DNA from: Prosthecobacter sp.
GTDB lineage: Bacteria; Verrucomicrobiota; Verrucomicrobiia; Verrucomicrobiales; Verrucomicrobiaceae
DNA: 10,919 bases
Assembly (NCBI GenBank): GCA_025869455.1
Contig: JAOZVT010000496.1
Span: 1 to 10,919, forward strand
Reading direction: 5' to 3'
The notes under the pieces are model-generated. The model ran no database searches. It was not told the origin of the DNA and saw nothing but the letters and a program-made list of their open reading frames with translations. Each line of letters begins with the position of its first letter. Position 1 is the stretch's first letter. The translations under genes and the position numbers were made by a program. This document shows positions 1 through 5,847 of this stretch, one piece after another.

Positions 1-1136
1 GATTCTGAAATTTCGGGACGGGTTTGGTAACGGGCGACGACCTCCGCGCGGAAGTCGGCAAAGCAACCTTGTTCGATAGCTTTACGTGCCCTTGACGCGA
101 GGGACAGGTAGAAATGCAGATTGTGAAGGGAAATCAACCTTAAACCCAGCACCTCCTGAGTATTGATCAAATGCCGAATGTAGGCTCTGGAGAAGCCCTG
201 ACAGAGCGGATGCGTGTCTTCGGCAATAGGTCTAAAATCTTTCGCAAATTTATTGTTACGTAAATTCAGCGTGCCTTCGTGGGTGTAGGCGGTGCCATTG
301 CGGGCCAATCGGGTGGGCAACACGCAGTCAAACATATCAATGCCACGAGCAATGAGTTCGACCATCTGAGGCGGTGTTCCCAGGCCCATGGCGTAACGCG
401 CCTGATTTTCTGGCAAAAGCGGGCAGGTCCATTCGGCAATGCGCATCATGTCCGCCTCAGGTTCACCCACGCTGAGGCCACCGATGGCGTAACCGCTGAA
501 ACCCATGGCCACGAGTTCACGCGCCGAGCGCTGGCGCAGGTCTTCATAGGTGCTGCCTTGGACAATGCCAAAGTGGAGTTGTGCTCCTCCACCAGTCTGC
601 GGCTGGTGTTTGTCAATCCACTCCCGGCAGCGGCGTGCCCAGCGGAGTGTCAGCTCCAGACTTTCTTTGGCGGGTCCATGCTCGCAGGGCCAGGGCGTGC
701 ATTCGTCAAACAGCATGGCGATGTCACTGCCCAGCGTGGCCTGGATTTCCATGGCCGTTTCTGGCCCCAGAAACATGGGGGAGCCATCCACATGGTTATT
801 AAAGTAGCAGCCTTCTTCCTTGAGCTTCCTCAGCTTCGCCAAGGAGAAGACCTGATAACCGCCACTGTCCGTGAGGATGGGGCGATCCCAGTTCATAAAC
901 TTGTGCAGGCCGCCCGCCGCACCGATGATCTCGGTTCCAGGCCGAACCCAGAGGTGATAGGTATTTCCCAGAATGATCTGGGCCTCCAGCGAACGCAATT
1001 CTTCTGGATGCACGGCCTTGACCGTCGCCTGGGTGCCGACAGGCATGAAAATGGGCGTCTCGATCACGCCATGAGGCGTCGTCAGCCGTCCGCGGCGCGC
1101 GGAGGAGTTCGGATCGGTGGCCAGGAGTTCAAACAT
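1..1136 (-). CDS. tgt: Queuine/preQ1 tRNA-guanine transglycosylase (partial, C-terminal end off the window)
   Basis: Exchanges guanine-34 of GUN-anticodon tRNAs (Asp, Asn, His, Tyr) for preQ1, the insertion step of bacterial queuosine synthesis in the cytosol. The start at 1136 gives the family N-terminus (MFELLATD), followed by TPIFMPVGTQATVK and GNTYHL. Asp90 sits in LTDSGGYQ and Asp270 in GIDMFDCVLPTR; by family knowledge these are the active-site acid/base and nucleophile aspartates. About 378 codons are visible without a stop; the E. coli enzyme is about 375 residues, so the gene should end just outside. The zinc site is odd: where the family has CxCxxC, this protein reads D307-T-H309-P-L-C312, while the fourth ligand His338 (SLHNLHFY) is kept. 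It lies downstream of the Smr gene on the same strand, after a 140-base gap, so it may have its own promoter. Identity is secure; the effect of the altered zinc site is not known. Confidence 0.97.
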   Translation of the reverse strand, partial: MFELLATDPNSSARRGRLTTPHGVIETPIFMPVGTQATVKAVHPEELRSLEAQIILGNTYHLWVRPGTEIIGAAGGLHKFMNWDRPILTDSGGYQVFSLAKLRKLKEEGCYFNNHVDGSPMFLGPETAMEIQATLGSDIAMLFDECTPWPCEHGPAKESLELTLRWARRCREWIDKHQPQTGGGAQLHFGIVQGSTYEDLRQRSARELVAMGFSGYAIGGLSVGEPEADMMRIAEWTCPLLPENQARYAMGLGTPPQMVELIARGIDMFDCVLPTRLARNGTAYTHEGTLNLRNNKFAKDFRPIAEDTHPLCQGFSRAYIRHLINTQEVLGLRLISLHNLHFYLSLASRARKAIEQGCFADFRAEVVARYQTRPEISE

Positions 1137-1276
1137 TCAGACTGTGAAAAGGGCGCGGAGTGTGGCGGATGATGGGCCGGGTGTCAAAGCCTGAGCGCGG
1201 GGAATGCTAGCAGCTAGGCATCCTCCTAGGGTATTTTTGATAAAATAAGCCGGATAAATGCATTTTTACTGACCTC
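1137..1276. other. Gap between the Smr gene and tgt
   Basis: This 140-base stretch has no convincing ORF. The part from about 1232 to 1266 is AT-rich and probably carries the tgt promoter on the minus strand, but I see no hexamer pair worth marking. A 5-bp inverted repeat (CTAGG 1214-1218, CCTAG 1225-1229, loop of 6) is followed on the plus strand by a short T run. It does not serve any plus-strand gene here and has no T run on the minus strand, so I do not call it a terminator. Confidence 0.4.
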
Positions 1277-1552
1277 TCAGGGCTTCAAATGGACCCAAGT
1301 GGCACCCCAGCCACCCGTCGTGGCACTCGCGGGCCAGGCGTAGGAAGCGACTATGAGCATTTTTGACAAAGCCGCGTGAACACCTATGCGGAGGGTGCCG
1401 GCACCCTTGCCATGAACAATGCGGACGTTCAGAATACCGAGCTTTTGACACTCGCCGAGGTAATCGACGAGGAGTTCCCCAACTTCGTTCGGACGAAAGG
1501 TATGCAGGTCCAGTTCATTGGTGATGGGAATACGAACAGGTTCTTCTTCCAT
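1277..1552 (-). CDS. Stand-alone Smr-domain protein
   Basis: A 91-residue protein made almost entirely of a Smr (small MutS-related) domain. The signature LDLHTFRPNEV lies at residues 14-24 and the HGKGAGTLR loop at 48-56, with the usual closing GGWGATWVHL near the C-terminus. Smr domains are nucleic-acid-binding and often nicking endonucleases, known from MutS2 C-termini and from free-standing proteins in DNA repair or, more recently, ribosome rescue; which applies here cannot be told. It starts 9 bases after the TauE-family permease gene stops, so it could be the last gene of the sulfur operon by read-through, though nothing links it functionally to sulfur. The start at 1552 is the only ATG that precedes the LDLH motif in frame without entering the upstream gene. 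No Shine-Dalgarno is visible. Confidence 0.88.
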   Translation of the reverse strand: MEEEPVRIPITNELDLHTFRPNEVGELLVDYLGECQKLGILNVRIVHGKGAGTLRIGVHAALSKMLIVASYAWPASATTGGWGATWVHLKP

Positions 1553-1561
1553 GCCTGAACT

Positions 1562-2311
1562 TTATGACAGGGAATGCACATTCTGCCAGAGCACATAGGT
1601 ACCGGTGGTCAGAACCAGGATGGCAAAAACTTGCTGCAAACGTTTGGCTGGCAGGCGGCTGGCAAAGGCAGTGCCTACCACAACACCAGCGACAGCCATC
1701 AGGGCAAAGATCAATGCTAGCGACCAATGGGGAGGAGCCTGCCCAAAATGGCTGTAAAATCCTGAGGCAGAATTGAATGCAATGACAGTCAAGGAAGTTC
1801 CCGTAGCAGTGCGCACAGGCAAACGGGCAAATTTAATCAAAGCTGGCACCAGAAGAAAACCGCCCCCAACACCGATGAATCCGGTGAGCACCCCCACCCC
1901 CAATCCGGCAAGTAAGCAGCGCAACAGACGGCACTCCGCAGGCAAGGTGAGGTCTTTTTTAGCACCTAACAACATATTCAGCGCAACCACCAACATGAGC
2001 ACAGCAAAGAAGATCAATAGCACCTGACCGGACACAAGTGAGGTAAGCCGTGCCCCGATCATGGCACCCATCATGCCGGAGGTGCCAAACATCAGGGCTG
2101 CAGACGCATGAAATTCCCCTAACCGAATACGTTGAATAGCGCCAACCAAGGCAGCAATACCCACAACGAATAAGCTGATACCCACGGCTTCATGGGCAGG
2201 CACTCCAGCTATATAGACCAATACAGGGAGGGTGATGATGCTGCCACCAGCGCCAGTAAGACCAAGAGACAGTCCAATGAAAGCTGCGCCGATAAGGGTA
2301 AGAATATTCAT
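1562..2311 (-). CDS. TauE/SafE-family sulfite/organosulfonate exporter (DUF81)
   Basis: A 249-residue integral inner-membrane protein with about seven or eight hydrophobic segments and the duplicated glycine-rich motif of the TauE/SafE family: GLTGAGGSIITLP (residues 18-30) and GFIGVGGGFLLVP (144-156). Length is normal for the family. Members move small sulfur anions such as sulfite, sulfoacetate or thiosulfate; in BigR and cst-type operons the family is taken to remove sulfite made by the persulfide dioxygenase. That is the likely role here because a CstB-like dioxygenase lies two genes upstream. The start overlaps the stop of the preceding rhodanese gene by four bases (ATGA), indicating translational coupling. 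Direction and exact substrate are inferred from context only. Confidence 0.92.
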   Translation of the reverse strand: MNILTLIGAAFIGLSLGLTGAGGSIITLPVLVYIAGVPAHEAVGISLFVVGIAALVGAIQRIRLGEFHASAALMFGTSGMMGAMIGARLTSLVSGQVLLIFFAVLMLVVALNMLLGAKKDLTLPAECRLLRCLLAGLGVGVLTGFIGVGGGFLLVPALIKFARLPVRTATGTSLTVIAFNSASGFYSHFGQAPPHWSLALIFALMAVAGVVVGTAFASRLPAKRLQQVFAILVLTTGTYVLWQNVHSLS

Positions 2312-2841
2312 GATTGGCGGCGCTCAGATTTAAGCAAACGAGAAAAAAGACGGTGATAGGAATGCACCTCTTGGACAATCTGACCCCCACGTTGAACGGG
2401 GTGCCCCTCATTCGCCCAAGCGAAGATGCCACCCTCCAAATTCCTCACATCTAACATGCCCACGCTCTGCATCTTCCGGGCAAGCTGACAGGCACGATAA
2501 CCTGCGGAGCAATAGACAACATGGGTGCGAAGTGGATCCAGTTTTTGCAATTCAAGCTCAGTGGCGGTCTCTAGATTCAAATGAATGGCTCCTGGCAAGT
2601 GACTGACGGCAAATTCTGCATCCGTTCGCGCATCCACCAGGATAGGAGTTCGACGTTTTTCATCTGACAACCATTGCTGGAGATCCGTGGGTGAGATTTG
2701 AGCCACATCTGGAAAACGCCGCTTCACCACCGAAACAGCCCAGGCGGTGCCTCGACGGTGATCCATGATCCACCACATCCGCGCGCAGGCCAAACCAAGG
2801 CCGCACAAGCCATAAAACCATAAATAGCCAGTGATGATCAT
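2308..2841 (-). CDS. Membrane-anchored single-domain rhodanese
   Basis: A 177-residue protein with one N-terminal membrane segment (about residues 3-25, GYLWFYGLCGLGLACARMWW) followed by basic residues (DHRR), which by the positive-inside rule puts the rest in the cytoplasm. Residues about 48-150 form a rhodanese domain: ILVDARTDAEF, the active-site loop C111-SAGYRA, and the closing NLEGGIFAWANEGHPV. Cys111 would carry a persulfide. It may pass sulfane sulfur at the membrane, close to the permease translated next (four-base overlap). It starts 14 bases after the DsrE-like gene ends. The C-terminal 25 residues are basic and lie outside the domain. Rhodanese identity is firm; donor and acceptor are unknown. 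Confidence 0.9.
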   Translation of the reverse strand: MIITGYLWFYGLCGLGLACARMWWIMDHRRGTAWAVSVVKRRFPDVAQISPTDLQQWLSDEKRRTPILVDARTDAEFAVSHLPGAIHLNLETATELELQKLDPLRTHVVYCSAGYRACQLARKMQSVGMLDVRNLEGGIFAWANEGHPVQRGGQIVQEVHSYHRLFSRLLKSERRQS

Positions 2842-2855
2842 GGGTATATTCTGAG

Positions 2856-3362
2856 TTACTCAAATTTAATGTAGGCGTATCCCTGCAACTGGAGATCAAC
2901 GAGTCGCGGGAAAGCTCCCACCACCAATTTCACCCCCGGCATCAATTCTGTGGGCTTGACGCCTTTGTGCTGCATGGTGTTTTCACACAGCTCAATCTGC
3001 ACCCCACGCCGGATCAGCTCTGCCAAGATTTCGCCATTTGGGTTTTCTGTCTTTTCGACCTTCAAACGGCTACGCGCCGCCTCATTCACGACAGCGTTTA
3101 GCGCTGTACCATGAAAGACGAGGTGGAGGTCCACTTGATCTGGGGCAATGCCCTGCTTGTCATACGTATTGATGAGCTTGCGTGCATAAAACAAACCTTT
3201 GTTCACCCCCTCGTAATCGGCATCATCCGTGACCTGATAGACGATGCGTAAGTTTTCCCGCACCTGCAATGGAATCACTGGCACGGCGTCTCCAGCATAA
3301 GCCAAAGGAATCTGCCAAAACGCAGGAAGGAGAAGAACAGCAAAAATTAATTTTCGATTCAT
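2856..3362 (-). CDS. Exported DsrE-family sulfur-carrier-like protein
   Basis: A 168-residue protein. Residues 1-23 (MNRKLIFAVLLLPAFW...AYA) form a typical Sec signal peptide with probable cleavage after AYA and before GDAVPV, so the mature protein should be periplasmic. The rest shows the DsrE/YchN-like fold: LRIVYQVT, a DLHLVFHG strand, and the conserved cysteine Cys126 in VQIELCENTM, ending with LQGYAYIKFE. In Dsr and Tus proteins the equivalent cysteine can bind sulfane sulfur. I chose the ATG at 3362, because it gives the signal peptide and leaves a 13-base gap to the dioxygenase gene; a longer in-frame reading exists but would run inside that gene. Function beyond sulfur handling is inferred from family and neighbours. 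Confidence 0.87.
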   Translation of the reverse strand: MNRKLIFAVLLLPAFWQIPLAYAGDAVPVIPLQVRENLRIVYQVTDDADYEGVNKGLFYARKLINTYDKQGIAPDQVDLHLVFHGTALNAVVNEAARSRLKVEKTENPNGEILAELIRRGVQIELCENTMQHKGVKPTELMPGVKLVVGAFPRLVDLQLQGYAYIKFE

Positions 3363-3375
3363 AACGTATTTTTTG

Positions 3376-4821
3376 TTAGGCTGATACAGGCATTTTGAGT
3401 GCGTTGGATATTTTATCAAAGGCTCCGTCCACCAAGACCGCATTGTAGCCTTCTTTTGAAAGATACGCTGTGGCCAAGCTGGCGCGCAGACCGCTACCGC
3501 AATGGACATACAATCGACGCCCCTGGGGCAGCTCGTTTAGTCGGGTCGCAAGACGTGTGTAAGCGATGTGCGTGGCTCCGTCCACATGGCGGGCAGCATA
3601 CTCATCTGCACTGCGAACGTCTAATACGAGTGCCTCTGGATGAGCGGCGAGGGCCTCCTGAAGCTGGCTTGTTGTGATGTAAGCTTGGGCGGTCATTAAG
3701 GCATCACTCACACCAGTCATCTCGGAAGCCGTGATCCAACCCGCCACGTGATCCAGGCCGATGCGAACAAGCTGCCGCACAGCTTCATCCACTTCTTTGG
3801 GATCATTCACAATCAACAGTATCTGGGCAGATTCATCCACATAAGAACCCGCCGCGACGGGCAACTTGCCGCCCGCTAGCGGTGCCAGGAGAGCTCCTTT
3901 CAGATGGCGGAGCAAAAACGACTGACGATCTTCTCGGAGATCCAAGGCTACGATATTTTCTTGAGCCAAGAAACCTGCTAGATCAGTAATCTCCAAATGC
4001 TTAGGTTGAGGAAGTTGACCGTCAGGCAACAATGCAGGGCCGAGACGATTGTCCCGCTTCATGCGAGCGAAGTAGAGCGGAGGCTCTGGCTGCCCCGATA
4101 GAATGTCGTTCACAAACACTTGCTCGGCATCATTCAAAGCCGAATGCAAAGCTGGATTGAAACGTCGTTCATAACCTAAGACACTGATGGGGATAGCTCC
4201 GAGTGCCTTGCCGCAGGCACTGCCAGCACCATGCGCGGGGAGGATCTGTAAATGATCTGACAGCACCGAAGTCGCCCGCAGACTTGCATATAATGTACGG
4301 GCACTCGGCTCCATAACACCGACCTGACCCGCCGCACTTTCCAGTAGATCTGGACGGCCCACATCTCCTACAAAAATGAAGTCTCCACTGAGCAAGCCGA
4401 GCGGTTCGGTGGCCCCGCTGCCGTGGTCGGTAACCAGGAAGCTCAGGTGCTCGGGCGTATGCCCGGCGGAGAGTAAAGCTTTGAGTTCAATATTTCCAAC
4501 ATGGAAGGAATCGCCATCGCGCAAAAACCGTGCATTGGCGTGACCTTTGGCCCATTCAAATTGCCAGTCTGGCCCGCCTTCTTCAGAGAGATACGCCTTG
4601 GCCCCATGACGCTCCATCATTTCACGAGCGCCGCTGAGGTAATCCGCATGGATATGGGTATCTGCCACCGCCGTGATTCGAAGACCATTTTCAGCGGCGA
4701 TCTGAAGGTAGCGATCCACATCCCGTTCTGGGTCCACGATGACAGCTTCCCCCGTTCGTTGGCAGCCGATCAAATAAGCATTCTGCGCCAAAGCGGCGTC
4801 TGTGATTTGTCGTAAAAACAT
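3376..4821 (-). CDS. CstB-like persulfide dioxygenase fused to two rhodanese domains
   Basis: A 481-residue cytoplasmic fusion. Residues 1-240 are a metallo-beta-lactamase-fold domain of the ETHE1/persulfide dioxygenase type: THIHADYLSG with His56, His58 and Asp60, His121 (SAGHTPEH), Asp147 (LLSGDFIFVGD) and His197 (LPAHG). In ETHE1 the single iron is held by the residues matching His56, His121 and Asp147, all present. Cys203 (GSACGKALG) matches the position of the active-site-proximal cysteine of Staphylococcus CstB. Residues about 280-365 are a degenerate rhodanese domain lacking the catalytic cysteine (loop reads VNDPKEVD). Residues 385-480 are an active-type rhodanese with Cys441 in HCGSGLRAS. 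This is the CstB layout: it oxidises low-molecular-weight persulfide to sulfite and can form thiosulfate through the rhodanese. It is the enzymatic centre of the operon. Substrate (glutathione, bacillithiol, coenzyme A persulfide) cannot be read from the sequence. Confidence 0.94.
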   Translation of the reverse strand: MFLRQITDAALAQNAYLIGCQRTGEAVIVDPERDVDRYLQIAAENGLRITAVADTHIHADYLSGAREMMERHGAKAYLSEEGGPDWQFEWAKGHANARFLRDGDSFHVGNIELKALLSAGHTPEHLSFLVTDHGSGATEPLGLLSGDFIFVGDVGRPDLLESAAGQVGVMEPSARTLYASLRATSVLSDHLQILPAHGAGSACGKALGAIPISVLGYERRFNPALHSALNDAEQVFVNDILSGQPEPPLYFARMKRDNRLGPALLPDGQLPQPKHLEITDLAGFLAQENIVALDLREDRQSFLLRHLKGALLAPLAGGKLPVAAGSYVDESAQILLIVNDPKEVDEAVRQLVRIGLDHVAGWITASEMTGVSDALMTAQAYITTSQLQEALAAHPEALVLDVRSADEYAARHVDGATHIAYTRLATRLNELPQGRRLYVHCGSGLRASLATAYLSKEGYNAVLVDGAFDKISNALKMPVSA

Positions 4822-4842
4822 GATGGTTCTTTGAGTTAGAGG

Positions 4843-5034
4843 TTAACAAGCCGAACAACTTTTACCTTCGCTAGCAGGCAGACTTGCGACCCGATTCCAA
4901 GGCATTTTGGAAAGAAGAATGGCCAGTCCGCACCAGCCCGTGCTGCCCGCGAAGACGAGTCCAGCACCAAAAAACGCACTTAGAAAAACCCAATTTCGAT
5001 TCACGGTGAGGCTCAAGATCACCCCAGTCAGCAC
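4843..5034 (-). CDS. YgaP-like membrane half (DUF2892), separated from its rhodanese by an in-frame TAG
   Basis: The reading frame from 5061 down to the stop at 4843 encodes the two-helix membrane domain of YgaP. QVQLTIGLGVLTGV, then LSAFFGAGLVFAGSTGWCG and LLSKMPWN follow the E. coli YgaP C-terminus closely. The frame is the same as that of the upstream rhodanese gene and continues straight on after its TAG stop with no residue missing, so this is best seen as the distal half of a broken rhodanese-membrane fusion. The first usable start after the stop is a GTG at 5034, which would give 63 residues but clip the first helix by about nine residues; there is no visible ribosome binding site. Beyond the usual end at MPWN there is an extra tail ending CSAC. 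Whether it is translated, by reinitiation, read-through or not at all, is open. Confidence 0.72.
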   Translation of the reverse strand: MLTGVILSLTVNRNWVFLSAFFGAGLVFAGSTGWCGLAILLSKMPWNRVASLPASEGKSCSAC

Positions 5035-5061
5035 GCCAAGTCCAATGGTTAGCTGAACCTG

Positions 5062-5064
5062 CTA
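5062..5064 (-). other. In-frame amber codon at the rhodanese/membrane-domain boundary
   Basis: The codons read CTC ATG TAG CAG GTT CAG on the minus strand, giving L-M-stop-Q-V-Q. E. coli YgaP has L-M-R-Q-V-Q at this place. The stop therefore replaces one residue of an otherwise uninterrupted fusion protein. A single change from CAG or AAG would create it; from an arginine codon two changes are needed. Confidence 0.75.
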
Positions 5065-5400
5065 CATGAGAGGAAAAACTTTTTTACTGCCACTAGCGAC
5101 AGGTAGCCCAGCTCCCTTCCAGGCTAGGATGCCACCTTCTAGGTTTTGCACTTGGTGAAAACCAAGCTCTTGTAATTTGGTCATGGCCTGAACACCGCGT
5201 TTGCCACTGCGGCAGTGAATCACCACGGGTTGGCTTTTAGATAACTCTGAAGCACGCTTTTCCAGATCCCCTAATGGGATGAGTTTAGCTTCCGTTATGT
5301 GCAATTCCGCATGCTCGACAGGCTCCCGCACGTCCACCAATTGGCAGCCGTCAATAGCTAGGATTTTTTGCAGTTGAGGAGGAGTAATGTTGGTTTGCAT
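5062..5400 (-). CDS. YgaP-type rhodanese domain protein (first gene of the sulfur operon)
   Basis: A 112-residue rhodanese: ITPPQLQKIL at the N-terminus, VDVREPVEH at 22-30, active-site loop C63-RSGKRG, and NLEGGILAWKGAGLPV at 87-101. Cys63 is at the same number as the catalytic cysteine of E. coli YgaP, which carries persulfide. The C-terminus, SKKVFPLM, matches the linker that in YgaP leads into two membrane helices, but here a TAG follows. The shortened product would be a soluble, complete rhodanese and could still be active. It starts 84 bases from the divergent ArsR-family gene, below the shared operator. The only Shine-Dalgarno-like sequence (AAGGAG, 5426-5431 on the minus strand) is about 25 bases from the ATG, too far to be a normal site, and no in-frame start lies closer to it. 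Confidence 0.92.
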   Translation of the reverse strand: MQTNITPPQLQKILAIDGCQLVDVREPVEHAELHITEAKLIPLGDLEKRASELSKSQPVVIHCRSGKRGVQAMTKLQELGFHQVQNLEGGILAWKGAGLPVASGSKKVFPLM

Positions 5401-5430
5401 TGCAGTAAGTGAGTGAAAGTATATTTCTCC

Positions 5431-5459
5431 TTGTGATGATGTATCTATATCGCTATATA
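5431..5459 (+). promoter_or_regulatory. Candidate sigma70-type promoter of the ArsR-family gene
   Basis: TTGTGA at 5431-5436 and TATATA at 5454-5459 are separated by 17 bases, close to the consensus pair and spacing. Transcription would start about 5466, leaving a leader of about 20 bases before the ATG at 5485. The -10 box lies inside the palindrome at 5446-5467, as expected for repression. Based on sequence resemblance only. Confidence 0.5.
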
Positions 5460-5471
5460 ACGATATAACAA
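5444..5471 (-). promoter_or_regulatory. Candidate divergent promoter of the sulfur operon
   Basis: On the minus strand TTGTTA (5471-5466) and TATAGA (5449-5444) are 16 bases apart. The palindrome fills the spacer and touches both boxes, so a bound repressor would block this promoter too. Transcription would begin about 5436. Several overlapping TATA-like strings make the exact -10 uncertain. Confidence 0.42.
5446..5467. promoter_or_regulatory. Near-perfect 22-bp palindrome, probable ArsR-family operator
   Basis: Arms TATATCG (5446-5452) and CGATATA (5461-5467) are exact reverse complements, and the centre TATATA (5454-5459) is itself palindromic. Only the pair 5453/5460 fails to match, so 20 of 22 bases are symmetric. 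It lies in the 84-base gap between the ArsR-family gene and the divergent operon and overlaps candidate promoter boxes on both strands. ArsR-family dimers bind such AT-rich interrupted palindromes next to their own genes. Binding is inferred from position and symmetry. Confidence 0.68.
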
Positions 5472-5484
5472 ATTAAATTCACTT

Positions 5485-5844
5485 ATGTCGAAGAAAAAAA
5501 ATCCAGAAGTCCTCAAGCCCCTGCTGTCTGATACGGCCTTGGAGCTGGTTGCCTTGCGTTTTAGGGCGCTCTCAGAGCCAATGCGTTTACGACTGCTGAA
5601 TCTACTGATGCAAAAAGAGTACACGGTGGGCCAACTAGTCGAAGCCTCTGGCTCTGGCCAAGCCAATGTCTCCAAGCATTTGGCAGTCCTAAGGGATGCC
5701 GGGATGGTGGGAATGCGTAAAGAAGGTCTCTCCACCTGGTGTTACATTGCAGACCCCATGGTCAATGAACTGTGTGAGATGATGTGCTGTCGCCTCAGAG
5801 AAGAAATGGAAGCTAAAGCACTGGCTTTTGATCCCAAGATTTGA
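5485..5844 (+). CDS. ArsR-family transcriptional repressor, probable sulfide/persulfide sensor
   Basis: A 119-residue winged-helix protein. FRALSEPMRLRLLNLL (26-41) is the typical ArsR entry helix; the helix-turn-helix spans about 46-70 (YTVGQLVEASGSGQANVSKHL) and is followed by LRDAGMVGMRKEG and WCYIAD of the wing. Divergent placement from persulfide genes with an operator between them points to a sulfur signal, like BigR, SqrR or YgaV, although it differs from them: the helix-2 cysteine of BigR/SqrR is replaced (LLNLL). Instead the C-terminal part holds Cys86, Cys97, Cys101 and Cys102 (ELCEMMCCRL), which could form the sensing disulfide or polysulfide. Arsenic or metal sensing is less likely because the CxC-type helix-3 site of ArsR/SmtB is absent and no arsenic gene is nearby. 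The stop is only 3 bases before queG. Confidence 0.9.
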   Translation: MSKKKNPEVLKPLLSDTALELVALRFRALSEPMRLRLLNLLMQKEYTVGQLVEASGSGQANVSKHLAVLRDAGMVGMRKEGLSTWCYIADPMVNELCEMMCCRLREEMEAKALAFDPKI

Positions 5845-5847
5845 CGC

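Noticed and set aside
279..1172. Long plus-strand open frame of 297 codons
   Set aside because: It lies opposite tgt, whose motifs and active-site residues are all in the minus strand; the plus-strand product has no recognisable domain.
1214..1229. Inverted repeat CTAGG/CCTAG as a terminator
   Set aside because: The stem is only 5 bp, the T run is on the strand that has no upstream gene, and nothing similar follows on the minus strand.
1266..1451. Possible frameshift in the Smr gene, since a second minus-strand frame overlaps its 3' half
   Set aside because: The first frame alone carries the protein through to a normal Smr C-terminus (VAS...GGWGATWVHL), so no frameshift is needed.
3720..4000. 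Missing catalytic cysteine in the first rhodanese domain of the fusion as a mutation
   Set aside because: CstB proteins normally have a pseudo-rhodanese in this place, so this is the family's usual design.
4640..4660. THIHADY in the dioxygenase, where the last His of HxHxDH is Tyr, as a sign of an inactive enzyme
   Set aside because: ETHE1-type dioxygenases use one iron held by the first His, a later His and an Asp; the changed residue is not an iron ligand, and His56, His121 and Asp147 are all present.
5426..5431. AAGGAG on the minus strand as the ribosome binding site of the operon's first gene
   Set aside because: It is about 25 bases from the ATG and there is no in-frame ATG, GTG or TTG start nearer to it.
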